Positions 42,404 through 57,400 of a DNA stretch of 64,000 nucleotides are shown piece by piece (position 1 is the first letter of the stretch; each line of letters starts with the position of its first letter). A program made the translations under genes and the position numbers. The stretch lies in the NCBI RefSeq assembly GCF_910592395.1, contig NC_088312.1, positions 7,190,001-7,254,000 of the forward strand, in the 5' to 3' direction. The notes beneath the pieces are model-generated. The model had not been told where the DNA came from. It was given only the letters and a program-made list of their open reading frames with translations, and made no database searches. The DNA comes from Lineus longissimus. Its lineage: Eukaryota; Nemertea; Pilidiophora; Heteronemertea; Lineidae.

Positions 42404-45400
42404 CTGGAGAAGAAGAGTAGTTATAACAAAAAAGGAAGAAGAGAAAACAGGTTACTTTCCAGAGTAATCTCTAGTGCAGAAACAGCATAATGTTGACAAG
42501 GCCAGATATATTGGCCATGTTAGCTAAAACCAGAGGAGGGCAAAGCTATGTAAGAAAAAAGAAGGGGCACATGCTACGCTAAAAAACGAGAGAAAGGCAA
42601 ATTTTACATAAAAGACATGGTCCTAAGCAAATTGATCATCGTATACGACTTCCAGCAATCTGTAATGTCTTAAGTGACCAATCTCAATGCATGGTGCATT
42701 ATCTTCTTTGGGTGGCATCGTACATGGACTAATTGCAAGACCGATATTGTCGCTATACAAACAATCAAGTGATAACAAGTTTTGCATAGTCGTCAAATCT
42801 TACGCACCTTGGGTACAAAGATGATAATCTGCGTGACGGTTGTGCCAAGAAGGATACACGAGGCCCGGACAATATAGATAAGGTCCACCTTGTTCTCGAG
42901 TGCGAACGACATCCCCACAGCCAGTAGGCTAAGAATAATGACGTTGTACACGCACATACCAATCTGCTTACTATCGTTGAGCTCGGGAATTTTGACCTAA
43001 AAGCAGATAGAATGTATATACAATGTATACGATTCTTCTCTGATTTGATTACTATCCGGGGGCGGTGACGGCGGTTACCGTATGTGATGGCATACACCTA
43101 AAATAAAATTGTGCGACCATGACCGAAGCTATATATACATGTAGTAAATTTTGCTGATTCACGATGCCTCTTTAAACATAGATAGCAACGTGCTCGAAGT
43201 TCAATACCTCTAGAAATTAAAAGAGCATTACAAAACAGAATCCTTATTGTCCCTAGGACAGTCTATCGTAAGGCTGATTTGCCAACCACACCGACAGTTG
43301 AAGTCATAGAACCTTATGGATGTGTATGCACTTATGTATCTAAGCATCTGCGGCTCCATCTCCCAAATATATCTTCACAAGCTATAGTTTGTCCAGGAAC
43401 TTGTAAGGGTGACTTACTGTCAGAAAAAGTTCATTTACCGATCTTTATGTTGATTTACGGTATGCTTATCGTATTTTAGCACTAGCCCAGTAACTACCTT
43501 TCTCGTTTCCCAGGAGAGGAAAGCCCCAAAGAGTAGAAGTATTCCTTGGATTCCGTAGATTACTGAAGAGAAATGGGAAGAGTATGGGGATTGGCAGACG
43601 TACACCCAGTAGCTCGTCTCTGTGTCTGCGTCCACCACCTGGAAAGAAAGCAGTCACAATTATGTAATCTTATAGAACAGAGAGCCAAAGTTCAAAATCA
43701 AATACCAAACCATCCTCATTTACAAGTACTTTGTAGACTACACCGACGAGGCACAAGAGAAATTACCCGAATCTCATCAGGATGATGTCGAACATCACCT
43801 TGAAGCACGTTTTGCAGTGATAAAACGGGTAGACCTCCAGTGTCTCCAGCGTTTATATCGCTGGATCAACACTCAGGGAATTTAGACTTAACGTAGTGTG
43901 CCACACTGACTCCAGTTGATTACCAACCTTTGTGGACGTGATTTTCACATTTAAGGTCTGTGGACTGACGGCCTCCCATACGATCAGGACGAGAAGGTTT
44001 ATCCCCAGGTATGACATAACCATAGCAAACAAGTGAATGTCCTTGACAATCTGCAAGAACAAGAAGCAATGCAGTTTTAGGCTGAAATGTCTGATTTTAA
44101 ATATCAAATTTGTAAAATGACTCGATTGACAATGAAGGAGCTGCTTCTGCTTGAGAAAGTTGCGGCGCGGAATGAGGTGCTTCTTCAGGGAGAAGCACAC
44201 TGGCGCTCCTAACGTTGTGTGTTTGAAGCAACACAACGAGCATGATGCGAAAAACGATTAAGTACTCTCTCCTAAGAATGAATATCTTAAAGTCTCTTTG
44301 ACTCACCCGTCGCTTCATTTTCTTATTGATGAATATTCGATGGACTCTGTAGGTTTTCGAAAACAACGCCCCAAAAGAGAGGGAGAACCCACAACAGGCC
44401 AGGAAGGCCGGCAACTGGAAAGTGAAAAACTGTATATCACAAAACCCCAAATATTATGACTTGCTTTGGGGCCATCTTTGACTCTATGACAGAACGGCGC
44501 TCCTTTGACCTTGTTGGTGTTGAAAGAAACTGGTTTATAAGAAGTACAAAATAACAGGAATACATGTACCCTTAAAAAGAGTACAGACATTTAATGTGTT
44601 TTTGTCAGGACCCGATTAATTTGAAGGTGCCTCCAACCAATTCTTTGATTTTGTCACAACCAGGGTGTCACACCGATGTGTGAACATCGAATGAGTTGCC
44701 AATAATCGGGCCAAAAACTGAATCAAATAGGGCACATACAATTCCAATATATGTGCCAGCATCTCGGCGCTGAAATATCTGTGTGTTCCCAACGGATGGG
44801 CGTTGGAGTCGCAAGTTCTTTTTCCCGCACTGAAGACATACCTTGCAAACTGCAATACTGAGATTTTGTCTCTCCCCTTCAGCTGCGGTGGCCCCAAAGT
44901 CAGTGAAGATAACGGTGGTATACATGACGATACAACCCACAAGGATGCAGTTGTTCATGTTCGGTGAGGACATCTTGATGATTCTAGAAAAAAACATTGA
45001 AATTTCATAAGTTAGAAAACGGTTCAAGCAATAAGTCAGAAATTGTGTGGCTTACTTTCTTAACAGCAGATGTCTTTATTCTTAGAGCTATCGTAATGGA
45101 AGTCATGTGAGCTGTTTCTTATGTTTCTCACATCCCGTTTCATCCTGTTTTTTTTCCACAGTCGTAGTATATCACATCTATGATCCCTGCTTTTTGTAAC
45201 AATACGTGTATACTCTTCCGCGAGTAAAAAATAAGCATACTGGAACTGTCATTTAATGGATTGGGGGTCAATATAGTAGTATATCAGAGCTCAATGACCC
45301 CACTTCAACTCCGTCTGAAACGTGCACCGACTCAAAGGCAGGCAACGCAGGGAGAACAAGACTAGTGCAAATGTAGCTAGCGCTCATGTCGCTCGTAGCA

Positions 45401-48400
45401 AAGGAGAGGGTCAACTAACGAATCTGTACCTTTTCTTCCTATGATAAAGATTGAAGAGCAAGAAGAAACAGGCCAGAGAAATACCAATGACAGCTATAGA
45501 GGTCATGACGGCGTAGATGGATACGCTGGTGTGGATGTGCTCAAAAAGGGTGGTCATGCTGTCTTTGGGAGGCTTCCCTCCTGGAAAAAAGAGAAAGTTA
45601 TCATAAAAGAAGCGAGTTTAAAGACTCTGACTTGTAGATGTATTTTATACTGCAACGCTGCCAGAAGGAATAAAAACCCTTAAGTGGCAGCGCAGAGTCA
45701 TTCTATCATACGCTTTGCCAAGAAAGTATTGGAAACTTTCGTCAATTTCAGCAGAACAAGTGAGACATCTACCTGTGTTGTGATGAAGCACATTTATAGC
45801 TTAATGATCACGGATATGCGGCGTGATGACTTGCATCACACGACTTAGAAACACGGTAGGATATCCGAAGTACCAAAATACTACACGAAAGGTGGCCTAT
45901 TAGAAGAAATATGAGTTAACAAGCACCCGATGTCGCGTTTGAAAATATCATGATCTCCAACCATTGTGAGGGCAGTTTGACGATGCGACTATTAACAGTC
46001 GTGATCAGTCAAATACATGTGTTAGCTAATGGAGATGTTTGTAGAGAACTTCGATGATAACTATCCCATTCTCACCTTTCCATATCGGTTTCCCTCTGGT
46101 TATCAGTTCTTCTGACTCGTTTCCTGTCGCATCTTTGTAGATCATCAGGCGAACTGACTTGAGAAACGCAGTGCCATTTGCAAATGTCTTTTCTGTAAAA
46201 GAAGTTGCGGACAGTAAGTGCCAGTCATAGTTTCTTTAATTGTAAGATAATCAGATAATGATAGATTGTTGACAGTTTCGTTGTATTGGCTAAAGGCGTT
46301 CCCTTTGCAATGGCGTGCGTGCATATTAGCATGTGGTCAGGGCCAGAGACAAGAAATATGCAGGATTTGTGTTTCCGTTGTGTTGACGACTAGTTGATGG
46401 TCACAGCACGGGCCAAGCCTGTCTTCTCGCAAAATACCACTTTCGTTGACAGTTAGGATCAAGTGGATAATGCAGTTGGCATATTCTGAACAAGTTCGTT
46501 GTTGCAATGATGTGCAGCCTAGTATCAATTCCCCTCGAACGGCCACCTTTCTCCCTGCCTGTGACAATGAACCCAAGCCACTTACCCTGAACCTGTGTGA
46601 TCTGGCCAAGTGTGTAGCAATCTCCCTCAGGTGTAAAGGCCACCTTCCCTCTCACGCCCATGAAGTCCACTGATTTGGTCTCCGCAAGAATTAGTTCCGT
46701 CATGTTGAGGTCGGAATAGGTAAAGTCTTCTAATGTTCTGTTCCAGCCTTCAATGGAAGAAAAGCCTTTCTGAGGAGTCTATCCTTAATCATGGTAAACA
46801 GTTACCTTTGGTAGCTTCATTCCTGTCTCACCAAGTTTCTTTAGATAAAGACAAAAATCCTTCTACTACATCAAAAGCTCACCTCCGTACCCGCTACGGA
46901 CTTCAAAACTTGTGAGGCGCAACAGAGTTAGAAACCTGATTGTAAGATGGTCAAACGTGGCTGTTGTTGGCATCCTTTAGCGAGTGTGTTATAGTAGAAA
47001 CTGTCGTAAGAGCTAAGGTAAGAATCGAGGATTCAGTAAGTAGTTCATGAAGTGAGCTAGGTGTGGACAAAAGATGGCCAAACTGAGTGAAAGAACTGTC
47101 GCCATTCTTATTCGAGATCATACCTGGCCCGGTCGATCAAAATAAACTCTCATACCTTCTCGTTCCATCCGTTCTTGGGCCTTGTTCAACCCTAAGGCTA
47201 TTGTCCATATCGTATCGTATGCGGAAGGCACCAAAAGGTAGCCGAAATCCACTTTGGTGAAGTTACTTGTCTCTGTATAAAGACGGTCGAATTCCTGCGC
47301 GGTTATGTTGGCGATACCGGTGATGTTCTAGAAATAAATCATTATCAATGTATTTACAATATTTACGTGATATTGCATTCACTTCATTCTCTGTGTGGTT
47401 TCCTCGCTCTTAGCATTTTTATGGACCTGATGAAAAACACGTGGTTGTTGGAAGGTTCTCTAGTTTTGCCTTTCACTGCCGATACTCACTGTAAAGGGAT
47501 TGTCAAACAAGTTGGCGACTCCGAAAGTGTCAGATGCCGCTTTGGCGAGCTCTTGGCGAGTACAGTTGATCCTTGCCTCGGTTTCCTTGTCTATCGTCCA
47601 CCAGTTATCGTCCCACCAGGCTGGGAAGATATATACATATCTAGCACCAACTATTCCAGTTTTTAGAGCCTGAAGTTAGGATCAGGGAAAAGTTGTATCA
47701 CTCATTCGGAGCATGCTTCTATCCATTTCAAAGATGTCAGTAATTGACCGAATACGTCCATCACAGCTGACCATCTGAACTTGTTGACAAATGTATCACA
47801 TACCCTCAACTGTTTATTTTATTTGATATTCATTTCATTCATTTGATAAAACCTCCCAAAACGAAATGTAAAAGGTGAAATAAATTCATATCGAATGCAT
47901 CAATGACACAGAAGATACACAGAACAGATAGTACATAATGGACATGTAGTATAAGAACATAATGCACGTGATTAAAAAGCTTTGGTAAGCAATTTTACGA
48001 GGGTCCTATCAGTAGAGTTGGGTTTGAGTAGCAAAATTATTCGCAACTATAATGGCACAGAAAATGATACTTATCTGACTGACCTACCTCGCACAGTATC
48101 TTTGTTCCAAGTTCTTGGTAAGTGAATATGAATATTATTCGGGCACCATATTTCTGAAGAATAAGAACGTACTGCAAAATTTAGGTTTGATTTGGCATAA
48201 TGACATCACAAGAGTACTCTTACTGGGAATTTCGTCTGTCTGATGATGTCACGAGTTTGATTCCGTCCTGGTTCCAAACATGATCTAAACTAATTACTCT
48301 GGAGGGAGTGATTTCCGTAGAGGTATTTTTCATTAGAAACAAGCATTTAGTTGGTGCCGACAATCGGAACCAGTGTTGAAGCTGTTGGCAGTTTCAATTC

Positions 48401-51400
48401 TAGTTTAGTTGTGCCTCATTGACTCAAGTCTGTAAAAAACCTTGTGCTACGGACAAAGTATGTGTTTTACCTTAAGGTTTTCCACCTGATATTTGACGTC
48501 TGTTGTTACAGTTTCTGATCGTACGGTCGTAATGTTCTCTTCAGTACATCTCTTTTGGAGGTCTTTCACAACCTATTAATACAAACTAGATACATGTAGT
48601 TAATATAGGCTAATGGCTATTGATAACCAACATTAGCGTTTCCCGGAAAAGCTCTAAAAACCTTTATTTCTAAGAGTCTACTCATTATGCGCTTCACTTA
48701 TTAACAGCAACAACTAGAATTGACATTCTCTAATACTAAATTCTGCGTCGTGGCAGCAGATTTAAAAGACTTCCGTTAGAAGCACATGCATCAGATTTTG
48801 AAAACCGCTGTTCAAAATTTGGCATACCCACCAATGAAAACAATGTTGTTGTTTCATAAACGGTGGCTATTCTGGCCCAGCCGTGTTTCTTGAGAAATGC
48901 AATCCTGGCGGTGTTGGCGAGCTGGTCTGGCCCATTTACCCTCATGAAGTACGGATATAGTGATTTGTCGGAGAGGGTGCCTGTGCCACAACCAGGGGAT
49001 ATCTAAAATAGAAGCGACGAATACTTTATTCTGTTCTCCACTCCACTGGTCGCAGTAACCAAAGAAAGCAGGTGAAATACTTCTCATCTCCATTGTTCTT
49101 TGACATTTTCATTAGAAAACTCTAAAAAAATTACACAGCGAAGCTACTCATAATATTGTCTTTTGCTTACGTAACTAGGAACAGTAGTTTCAATTGCAGT
49201 GATGTTACCTGCTTCAATCCTTCAAAATACAATGTAAAAATTATACTGTAACGATTAAAGGCTTCAGGCGTCGTGATACTCTGGTGTAACACGACAACAT
49301 ATTACATGTATGTCGTATCGATGTATCAAAGTACTTGTAACCATCTGATTGATGCCGTGCTGGCAAGTGGTGCCCTAATTAGCTTACATTAGCTCCAAGA
49401 TCGATCAATAGGTCATCCATTTATGTGATATCATAAGATGTTGGTACTTAACAATATCTGCTCCGATCCGGATGGAGTGACTGTTGGGGAATGAGACTCA
49501 AAGATGTAGATGCACGGTATTGGTACTAACCTGTGTTATGTTCCAGAATTTCCCGGCTTGAGCGGTGACCTCACACGCATGTGAGCAGATTGGGCCAACA
49601 AGCATGATCTTCGTTGGTTTCTTGTAGAAAAGTCGGTACATGGAATTGATGCTGGTACCTATATCACACTGTAACGACATAAGGATAATAATTCTGTGAT
49701 AATTTTAGGAATGTCCGATGCAACAAAGAAGGCTAAGAGAAGAATCCCAAAGCATCCTCATGTAAGGGGCTCAGTAAAACTGTATAGCACTCAAAATGAC
49801 TGCCGTCAGGTAGATTATTCGTCATCTTGATTACCGTTGTTGATGTCTTCAAATCTTCAGCCCACCAGGGAGAATGCTGTTCGATATTTCAAAAGAATTG
49901 GGTCAAGATCGTTGATCTTTGCCTGCCGGATATTTCATTCCAAAGACGACTGGGGTAGTCTCCGTAATTTCCGGTTCTCACTGGAAGACGGGAAATTCTG
50001 GCAAGGTTATTAGTGCTAATGATATCACACCTGTCCTTGCTAAAAATGCATGAGATTTTAATTGAATACATTGTATGGATGAGAGTACGGCGTTGATGAG
50101 GCTGGTTTGCCTTGTTCTGGCCCAGCCGGGCGTGTTATAAGTTTTTACAAGATGGCAAATTCTCATCGCGCTTGAGCGGCAGTTTTTTTTACACCGGAGT
50201 GTAATTAATGGATGCTTATAGATACGTTCACGTACTAAAAAGTAGTATTTGTTATTGCTCTCAAGAAACCGCTCAGGATTGGGTTGGCTAAAAAGATAGA
50301 TGTGAATTTATTGCTATGACATTGTGTAGCTATATGCCAGTCATTTGCTACGAAAAATGAACTCATTCTACCTGAACTCATCCTGTTGCCAAGACATCCA
50401 GTACACCAGTCAACTGAACGAAGCTAATATAGATATACCATTCTTCTCCTGATTAATTTTGCGAACTATCATGTGGGCAAAAACTGAGGCGGCATCCGTG
50501 GTTGTTGCCGAAATGACTGCTCCGGCCGAGGAGAATTTAGAATTCATATTCTGAAGCATTTCAAAGTAAGCATTGAATAATGATTGCCTAACCATACCGG
50601 CTGTTATGTCATATCATAGGCATCTCAGAGGCATCTCTCTATTTTTCACACACTCCAATTTGGAGGACGCTGATGATTATGATGGTTGATTTTTTAGGCA
50701 GATTAAGGCATTGCTTCCTAAAATTCGAAATTTCTCGCAATAGATCTCGTTAATGTTCTATCGTCTCTTAAATATCTTGTATACTTTAAAGCAGGCAGTG
50801 ATCTATGTGTATTGATGTAATACGAGGAACCTATTCTCCTCGTTTATATGGCAAGTTAATAACATAACTGAAGCCATAACACGCCCATTTTACGTGCTAG
50901 TATATAATTTGCAAATACACCAGTCCTTGTAGGGGGGGATGTCAATATCTACATGGCAGTACCAATAAACAACCAGATAAAGTGTCACGCTATAATCAAA
51001 TAGGAAGGATCGGATTCTTCTTGGAATTACTTCTGTTTGTAGGTAAATTGTATATGTACAAGTACTTACAAAGATTCTCAGCTGACAGATTAATGTGGAG
51101 CATGGTGAAGAACCACGTTTAACAGTTTCTTAGAACCCATCATTTCAATGGAAGCCCGATATTTCATGGTACTACTTCATGAATTGATTCATTGTGGTCA
51201 AAAAGCGTGTGGTGACAGAAATCATGTCCAGTATTCAGATGTGTGCCTGGCAATCGACACTAGCAAGGGCAACACCTTAGCCAAAAGAGCCCCCCCCCGC
51301 CGGCCACAAACACTGAATTCTCGTTATAGCAGGCAGACTTACTGAAAACTATATTATCATATCATCAGATACGTAACAAAAAAACAAACGCTGGAGGGCG

Positions 51401-54400
51401 TTGTATGAAATCACGTCAGACAATAGATGAAAGATAAATGTATGATTAGAAAAAGACCGATCAATTCGATTTCTATTGATGAAAGCAGTTCATATACAAT
51501 ATATTTATTATTGAACTACTCCACTTGAAAAGTAATGAAATGACAATAACGGGTGTTTAGAAAGACCAGGAGTTCAATACTTAGTTCAACGTTCATGGCA
51601 TCGAACAAGACAAAATGTTCAACTCCAGTGTTCATGGCATCGGGACAGGTAACAGAAAGACATAGAAGACAGTCCTCATCTATCAATTGATTAGAATGAC
51701 AGTATTTGTGACGGTAAAGTTCCCGTGTTTCGGAGAAGGGCCTGCTAGAATGATGTAAACTCTCCCGCAGCATTCCTCATTACCCTTAATTCGTTTTACC
51801 GCGCCCGAGACTTGTGATAGTTATAGGCTTGGGAAGAGCGTAAAATGATGAGTTGGTTCGCGTTGTCGCGGTTGGATTTGGGTTCAAGGGTATATACATG
51901 TAGTTAAGCTGTACGGATCATGATGTATCATGATCATATATGAGGCTTGCCGAGGAACGTAATCAACACTGACCGACGTGGTTTTACCTCAGTAGCCGTA
52001 AATTCGATTTCAACTTGTTCAGATTCAGTTCACGTATCATTAGGACGATTAAATAACCTTTATTCAAACTTATTTAATGTTCTCAATGACATGAGATGCT
52101 CTACTAAACGCATTTCGAGATGTTGAGTCAGTGACAGCCAAGGTTGTGGGGGTCAGTCGGTAAACTTGCTAAGTTAAACTTGTTCCAGTGTGTTACTAAA
52201 ACTACACGTAATAAGCGTTGTTTCTTCCTCGAAATACTTGATCATACATTTACGTGAGGAGATATCATGGTACACGTCATTGTACTTCCATCGTGGTGTT
52301 GCAGCAATGTAATAGTGTTACTTTTCTGGTGTCCGCGAGACTCTCTGTGGTAGGACACTGAAGCTTGGAACAAGTGCTTACCGAATTTTACCCTTAACAT
52401 TTCGTGTAGCACTTGAGCCCGACGTCATCCACTGCGCTATTCCAGTCCGCTTCAACCCAGGTTCACCCTAAACTCGTCCGTAACCATCCTGAATCAGTCT
52501 AGTCTTTACCATTCGGGCATACCTGGGGTTTTACGTCACTTCGTCAAACTATGGACGAAGGAAGAACGCCAATGGTAAGCCAGAATGGCCGTTTACTTCG
52601 TCTTGGGCTGTTTGAGATCGATTTGGCTTGGTTGAAATTGCCAGCATCGCACGTTCGGAGTACAGGTTGTCGTACAGTTGGTAGATATCATAAAGTCTTA
52701 TCTCTGGCAATATCAGCATCAGGTAAATATTCATGTAGCCTGTTGCACTATATAAATACACATGCAGCAGTAGGAAAAAATGTCAATTCTCCCCCGACGG
52801 CTTCTATTCGGACGGCGACGGTTTTAGCATCTTGAGAATCAGGCCTTTTCCACTCACTGCACGTCGTTAAATCTGAATTATATGAGATGGGAGTATAGAT
52901 TGAAAAGCCTTGTAAGCAGATGGGGGGGGGGGGGGGTGGTAAACAGACATTACCTGTTCCACAGGGAAGGTCACAGCGTTTCACCAGGTACTAGGTCAAC
53001 ACCGAACATAAGCCAATTAGATCAACAGGGACATGGGTGACATAGGTCAGAGGTGAAGGTCTGTCTACACGATATTGCATTTGTTGGCAACCATTAAATC
53101 AACAGAGTTGTACCGTGTTAACAACCATCTCATATATCATGCAGTATACGTGAAACGATAGACTTAATTGTACCCGAATGATATCTATCTATTTGGGTGC
53201 TCCTTTTCCCGTTAATACTTGGTACCGGTTAAGGTTTCGAATACGATGTAAAGTGGAAAGACCAGTTTTATACGATTTTTTGTTGGCTGATCGGCGGAAA
53301 ACACTACTGGTTATTTTTCGATACAATGTGACCTACTGCAGAATATACGTATCCGTTGACACGTATGCACCTTAGACTGCTTGTACAAACCAACGTCTAA
53401 ACGATGTTCAAAGTTGATTTTTTTTCTCCAAGACAACGTTAATGCGATATTTTGCACCTCTACAAGTCAAAACTAAACGAGATTGCGCTGTCTCTAGTTG
53501 CAGACTATGTTTTTCTATGGTGTGGCCCTATGCGATACGACGTGACATGATGCCAGCCAAAGCCCTGTCGCAGCGTGTCTCATTGTGCTAACCCACAGAT
53601 ATTGCGCCGACCGAAAAGCTTCTAAAAAGTTACACATGATTTTCACTACCATAATGTCAGTTCATGCAGGTCATTTTGCGAAAAAATGTTTCCCATTTCT
53701 GAATTTTTGTGGACCCGTGGAATTGTATAATGCACCGACATGTGTTTGAATAAGATATTTGCCGCCTGCTCTGCAGGTAAGAAGCGACATTTTCGTTGAC
53801 ATGATATTCATTTACTAGATTACATTCGTTTTAGGCTCTGTCTAAAAATATGAACGACCAGAGGAATATAAAATTCCATGGTCTTATCAAAGGTATAGCC
53901 TTGGCAGTACCGGATAGTGGAAACATTGCGATAAGATCGGTCATAGATTGCGCAGTATTGTGTCTGGGATGCTCTACGATGAATATCTGGCATCGGAAAG
54001 ACAGCATGTCTACATGCCAGCTGAGCAAGAGGCGGGGCACCTGTATGGAAAAGGGGGAAACTTACGAGAAATCAGGTTGCCGGATGTATGAGAAGAAGGT
54101 AAACAGTAGCCAAATATCGTGAATACCTTTCTAAGAGATCAGTGATCACGCGTTGCCAAGTTTGTGCCGTGAGTCTTAGCTGCCGCTATGAAGCAAGCGC
54201 CAAGTTAGCGGAACCTGGCTCCGCAATGAGGTTCCGCTAAGATTTAGCGGCACCTCAAGGGTTCCACTATTAACTTTAGTAGCGGTCACTAAACAAATTA
54301 GCGGTCGCTAAACTGACCTAAGCTTTGACTTACATGCATATCATAGGCCCGATCACTGGCCTGTTAGGAAGGATTTTTGGTATAGATCGCTGTATTAGGA

Positions 54401-57400
54401 GCTTTGAAATGTACCACTTGAGTAAGCAGAAGGGAAGATGTAAAGGGAAAGAGGGAATAAAAGTGCGAAAAGAATGTGAGAATGTTACTATATCTGTGGT
54501 GCCCCACTATGACTTGCCCAAAAGTTACGTGAGGTCAGTTGTGTTGAGAGAATGGCATTTGTGTAGAGAATTAGAGTGCGTGGCATGTAGTTAGCGAGGC
54601 TATACGGAATGTAAAAGAAGAGGGCACATATTGTATGGGATGGCCTTCGGCCTAAACCCTGGATGTAGTTGCCAAGAACGTTACTTACTGTACACATTTC
54701 ATTGCATTGGGGATCAGGCTATATCATTCATTGGCTACCGTATCAGACGTAAGGTCACTTTCATACCCCCAATAGCATTCAGAGACCTAGTAGGTTTTAT
54801 TCAATGCTGCACAACCCAGGGACATATTATTGTAGGCTACGCTGAAACCCCTATTCGGTATTTTAGAGTACTAGTCTATAGCCAGTTCAGCACTGGTACT
54901 AACACCACATTGAGAAGAACTTGCAGTTCAAAATTCTACAAGAGGGGCTTCTTTCTGGCAAAACTGTATGAACCTTATTTACTAGTGTTAGTAAAAACCT
55001 CGCGTCACATTCTTACGTATGACTATAAGAAGGGGGGTTTTGGTCCGAAAGTTTTGATAGACGATAGTTGGAAATGTGCGGGTTTTCGGACGAACAAAAA
55101 AGGGCCCATAGGGAACATCATCATGACCGAAACCACGTTCTTCTTTGAATGTAAAGGAAGGCTAGGCATGGAAATGAATATCTTCGATATGACTTGGACT
55201 TCGAGTCATCCAAAACAAATCCGTTTATCAAATCGCACGTCGTTTAAAAGCTTCGGTGACCACAACGCAATTAATAACGTTGATCTTACAAGGATGTCTT
55301 ATGCAAATTATCGCTTTCTGGTATTTGTTGAATTTTTAGCCAAGGCAAATCATTATAAAGCCTGTCGCAGTAACCTGTCTTGGAGACACACGCGTGGATA
55401 CGACATTACTTCCAGTCTTTCATATGGTTTAGAAAGGCCACGTGAAGGGACAATCCTTTGTTTCTCATCGACTGCGAATAGTCAGTGTAGCGGTCTTTAT
55501 TTGCTGTGTGAGATGGGTCATGCCCATGAAAGTATGATAGGCCATGGAACCAACATCCCTTTGCAGCGTATTGCCATTGACCTCCCCCTACAGCAAGAAC
55601 TCATCCATCCATATGACTTCGGAATGAAGCGTTGTAGAGTATTAAGGTTGTGTGACATCTATCACTTTTTGGGCGTACAATCGCAAACGAGGGTGTTTCT
55701 CTGGCGGCACTTTAGATCTGCAAATATATATTCACCGTCAAAGATTATAACCTGACGGTATTTCAGCAATTTCCGAAAGAATAATTTAGGGATAGCCCCG
55801 GTCGTATCATCTAATCAAATGTGTCAAAGTATGTGTTCCTTAGGCCCTACTATAAAGTTATGCCTACTTCCGGTCAACTTTTTTTTCAAAAAGCGGTGAA
55901 TTGAACCTCGTGTCAATGGTTAGATTGTAGCTGCGTTTGACCCGATCGATCGACCACGCAAATATGACGATATCTTTTTACCAGTCTTGGGTAATTTGTT
56001 TACATGTACATTTAGTTAGAAACTGTTGGAAGATAAAAAGTGACAGAAGTTTTTAAGTGGCCTTTAGGTTAATATTTAATTCTATCTATTGGAAAGGAAC
56101 CAAGGGTTTTGATATACAGGGAAGGCAGGCGAGCAGACTTTAGGCCACCAGTCAGAGTTGGCAGAGATGACGAAAGTAAGTTCATCACAGATGTAGATCT
56201 TCTCTTCGTCAACGTGAAGGGGCAGTCTGACCCCCACGACCATCTCGTCGTCTATGGCCTTGACCCAAAATCTTTTACATATCACGTGTTGTACAATACG
56301 TCATATTATACAGAGTACGCCAAACCGATATTTTGCATTTTGGAAACAAACACTAACTCATATTTCTTGTTCGCCGGGCAGATCTCTTTGAGTTCTTCTC
56401 CGCATTTCTTCTTATACGATTACAAGAGAGGCTTTTTCCATCCAGGAAACTTATCATTTCCCTCGTTGTGCCCAGTGATGGACAAGATGAAGTTCCACCC
56501 TGCTCTCGACAAGGGCATACTGATATGTATGATGAGAGACCGCAGTATCAGAGCCATGCTGTATGACGTGATCATCTGTATAGACACTGCTTACACAAAT
56601 GAAGTTGGTCCAGTAGACCTACATCCATCAATCTTATTGAATTTTTATTTTACGATTGATTACGATATCACCGGCAATTTATGCATTGATTCCAGCTGCT
56701 ATTTGTTACGTTATCACAGGAATAATAACTATACACGAACAGTACATCTAACGAACATAAAAAGAAATCGTGCAATCAAATCGGACAAGATAATTGTAAA
56801 TCAAATAGCTCAGCTGTCATTAAGACAGTCTTGTATTTTACGAAGTCCATCTCTGTTTTACGGTATCCGGACACGTTGCATTTTGAAGTTGGGGAAGCCC
56901 CCTCAGTGGAATGGCCATGGCTTTGAGATGGTGATTGTTTCATTCCTGGGAAGGCTGAAGGGTATTTCTCCCAAACCTAATTTGCGCATTGCAACCGACG
57001 GGTCACTTCTGGACATAGCCAAAACTGTCGGTGAAATACCGAAAGTTTTTTATCTAAATTATGCGACGGTGTATATGTTAGCGGGTTACTCGCTTTGATT
57101 TTGCTGAATCAAAGTTTCAGATTTGATGGCTGTGAGTAATAAAGCGGCAATGTCTGAATCATGTTTAAGATGGCTTCCCGGACTATTGCATTTAGTGATT
57201 GAGTAAGCGGAGGGGCACTTGCATGAAAATGGAGAGAGACGACAACAGACTCGATGTAAAAGTTTAAAATGACCCAGAATAGAATATCCGTAGAAAAAGG
57301 TTTTTATGTTATTTCAAACTCTGAGGTACATGTAGTGCCGGTCATGGTTTCTAGAGAATTATGTGTATTAGTTAGAGTCACATGGTAGCTCCACTTCAGA

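Noticed and set aside
43780-43870. Possible extra receptor exon (minus-strand frame with YPFYHCKTCFKVMFDIILM between exons 13 and 14)
   Set aside because: Exons 13 and 14 already join in phase 0 and give continuous family similarity. Inserting this piece would lengthen outer loop 2 with unrelated residues.
47820-47960. LINE-like 3' tail (AATGAATGAAATGAAT-type repeats on the minus strand) in a receptor intron
   Set aside because: No coding part and no second copy seen in the window. Too weak to call an element.
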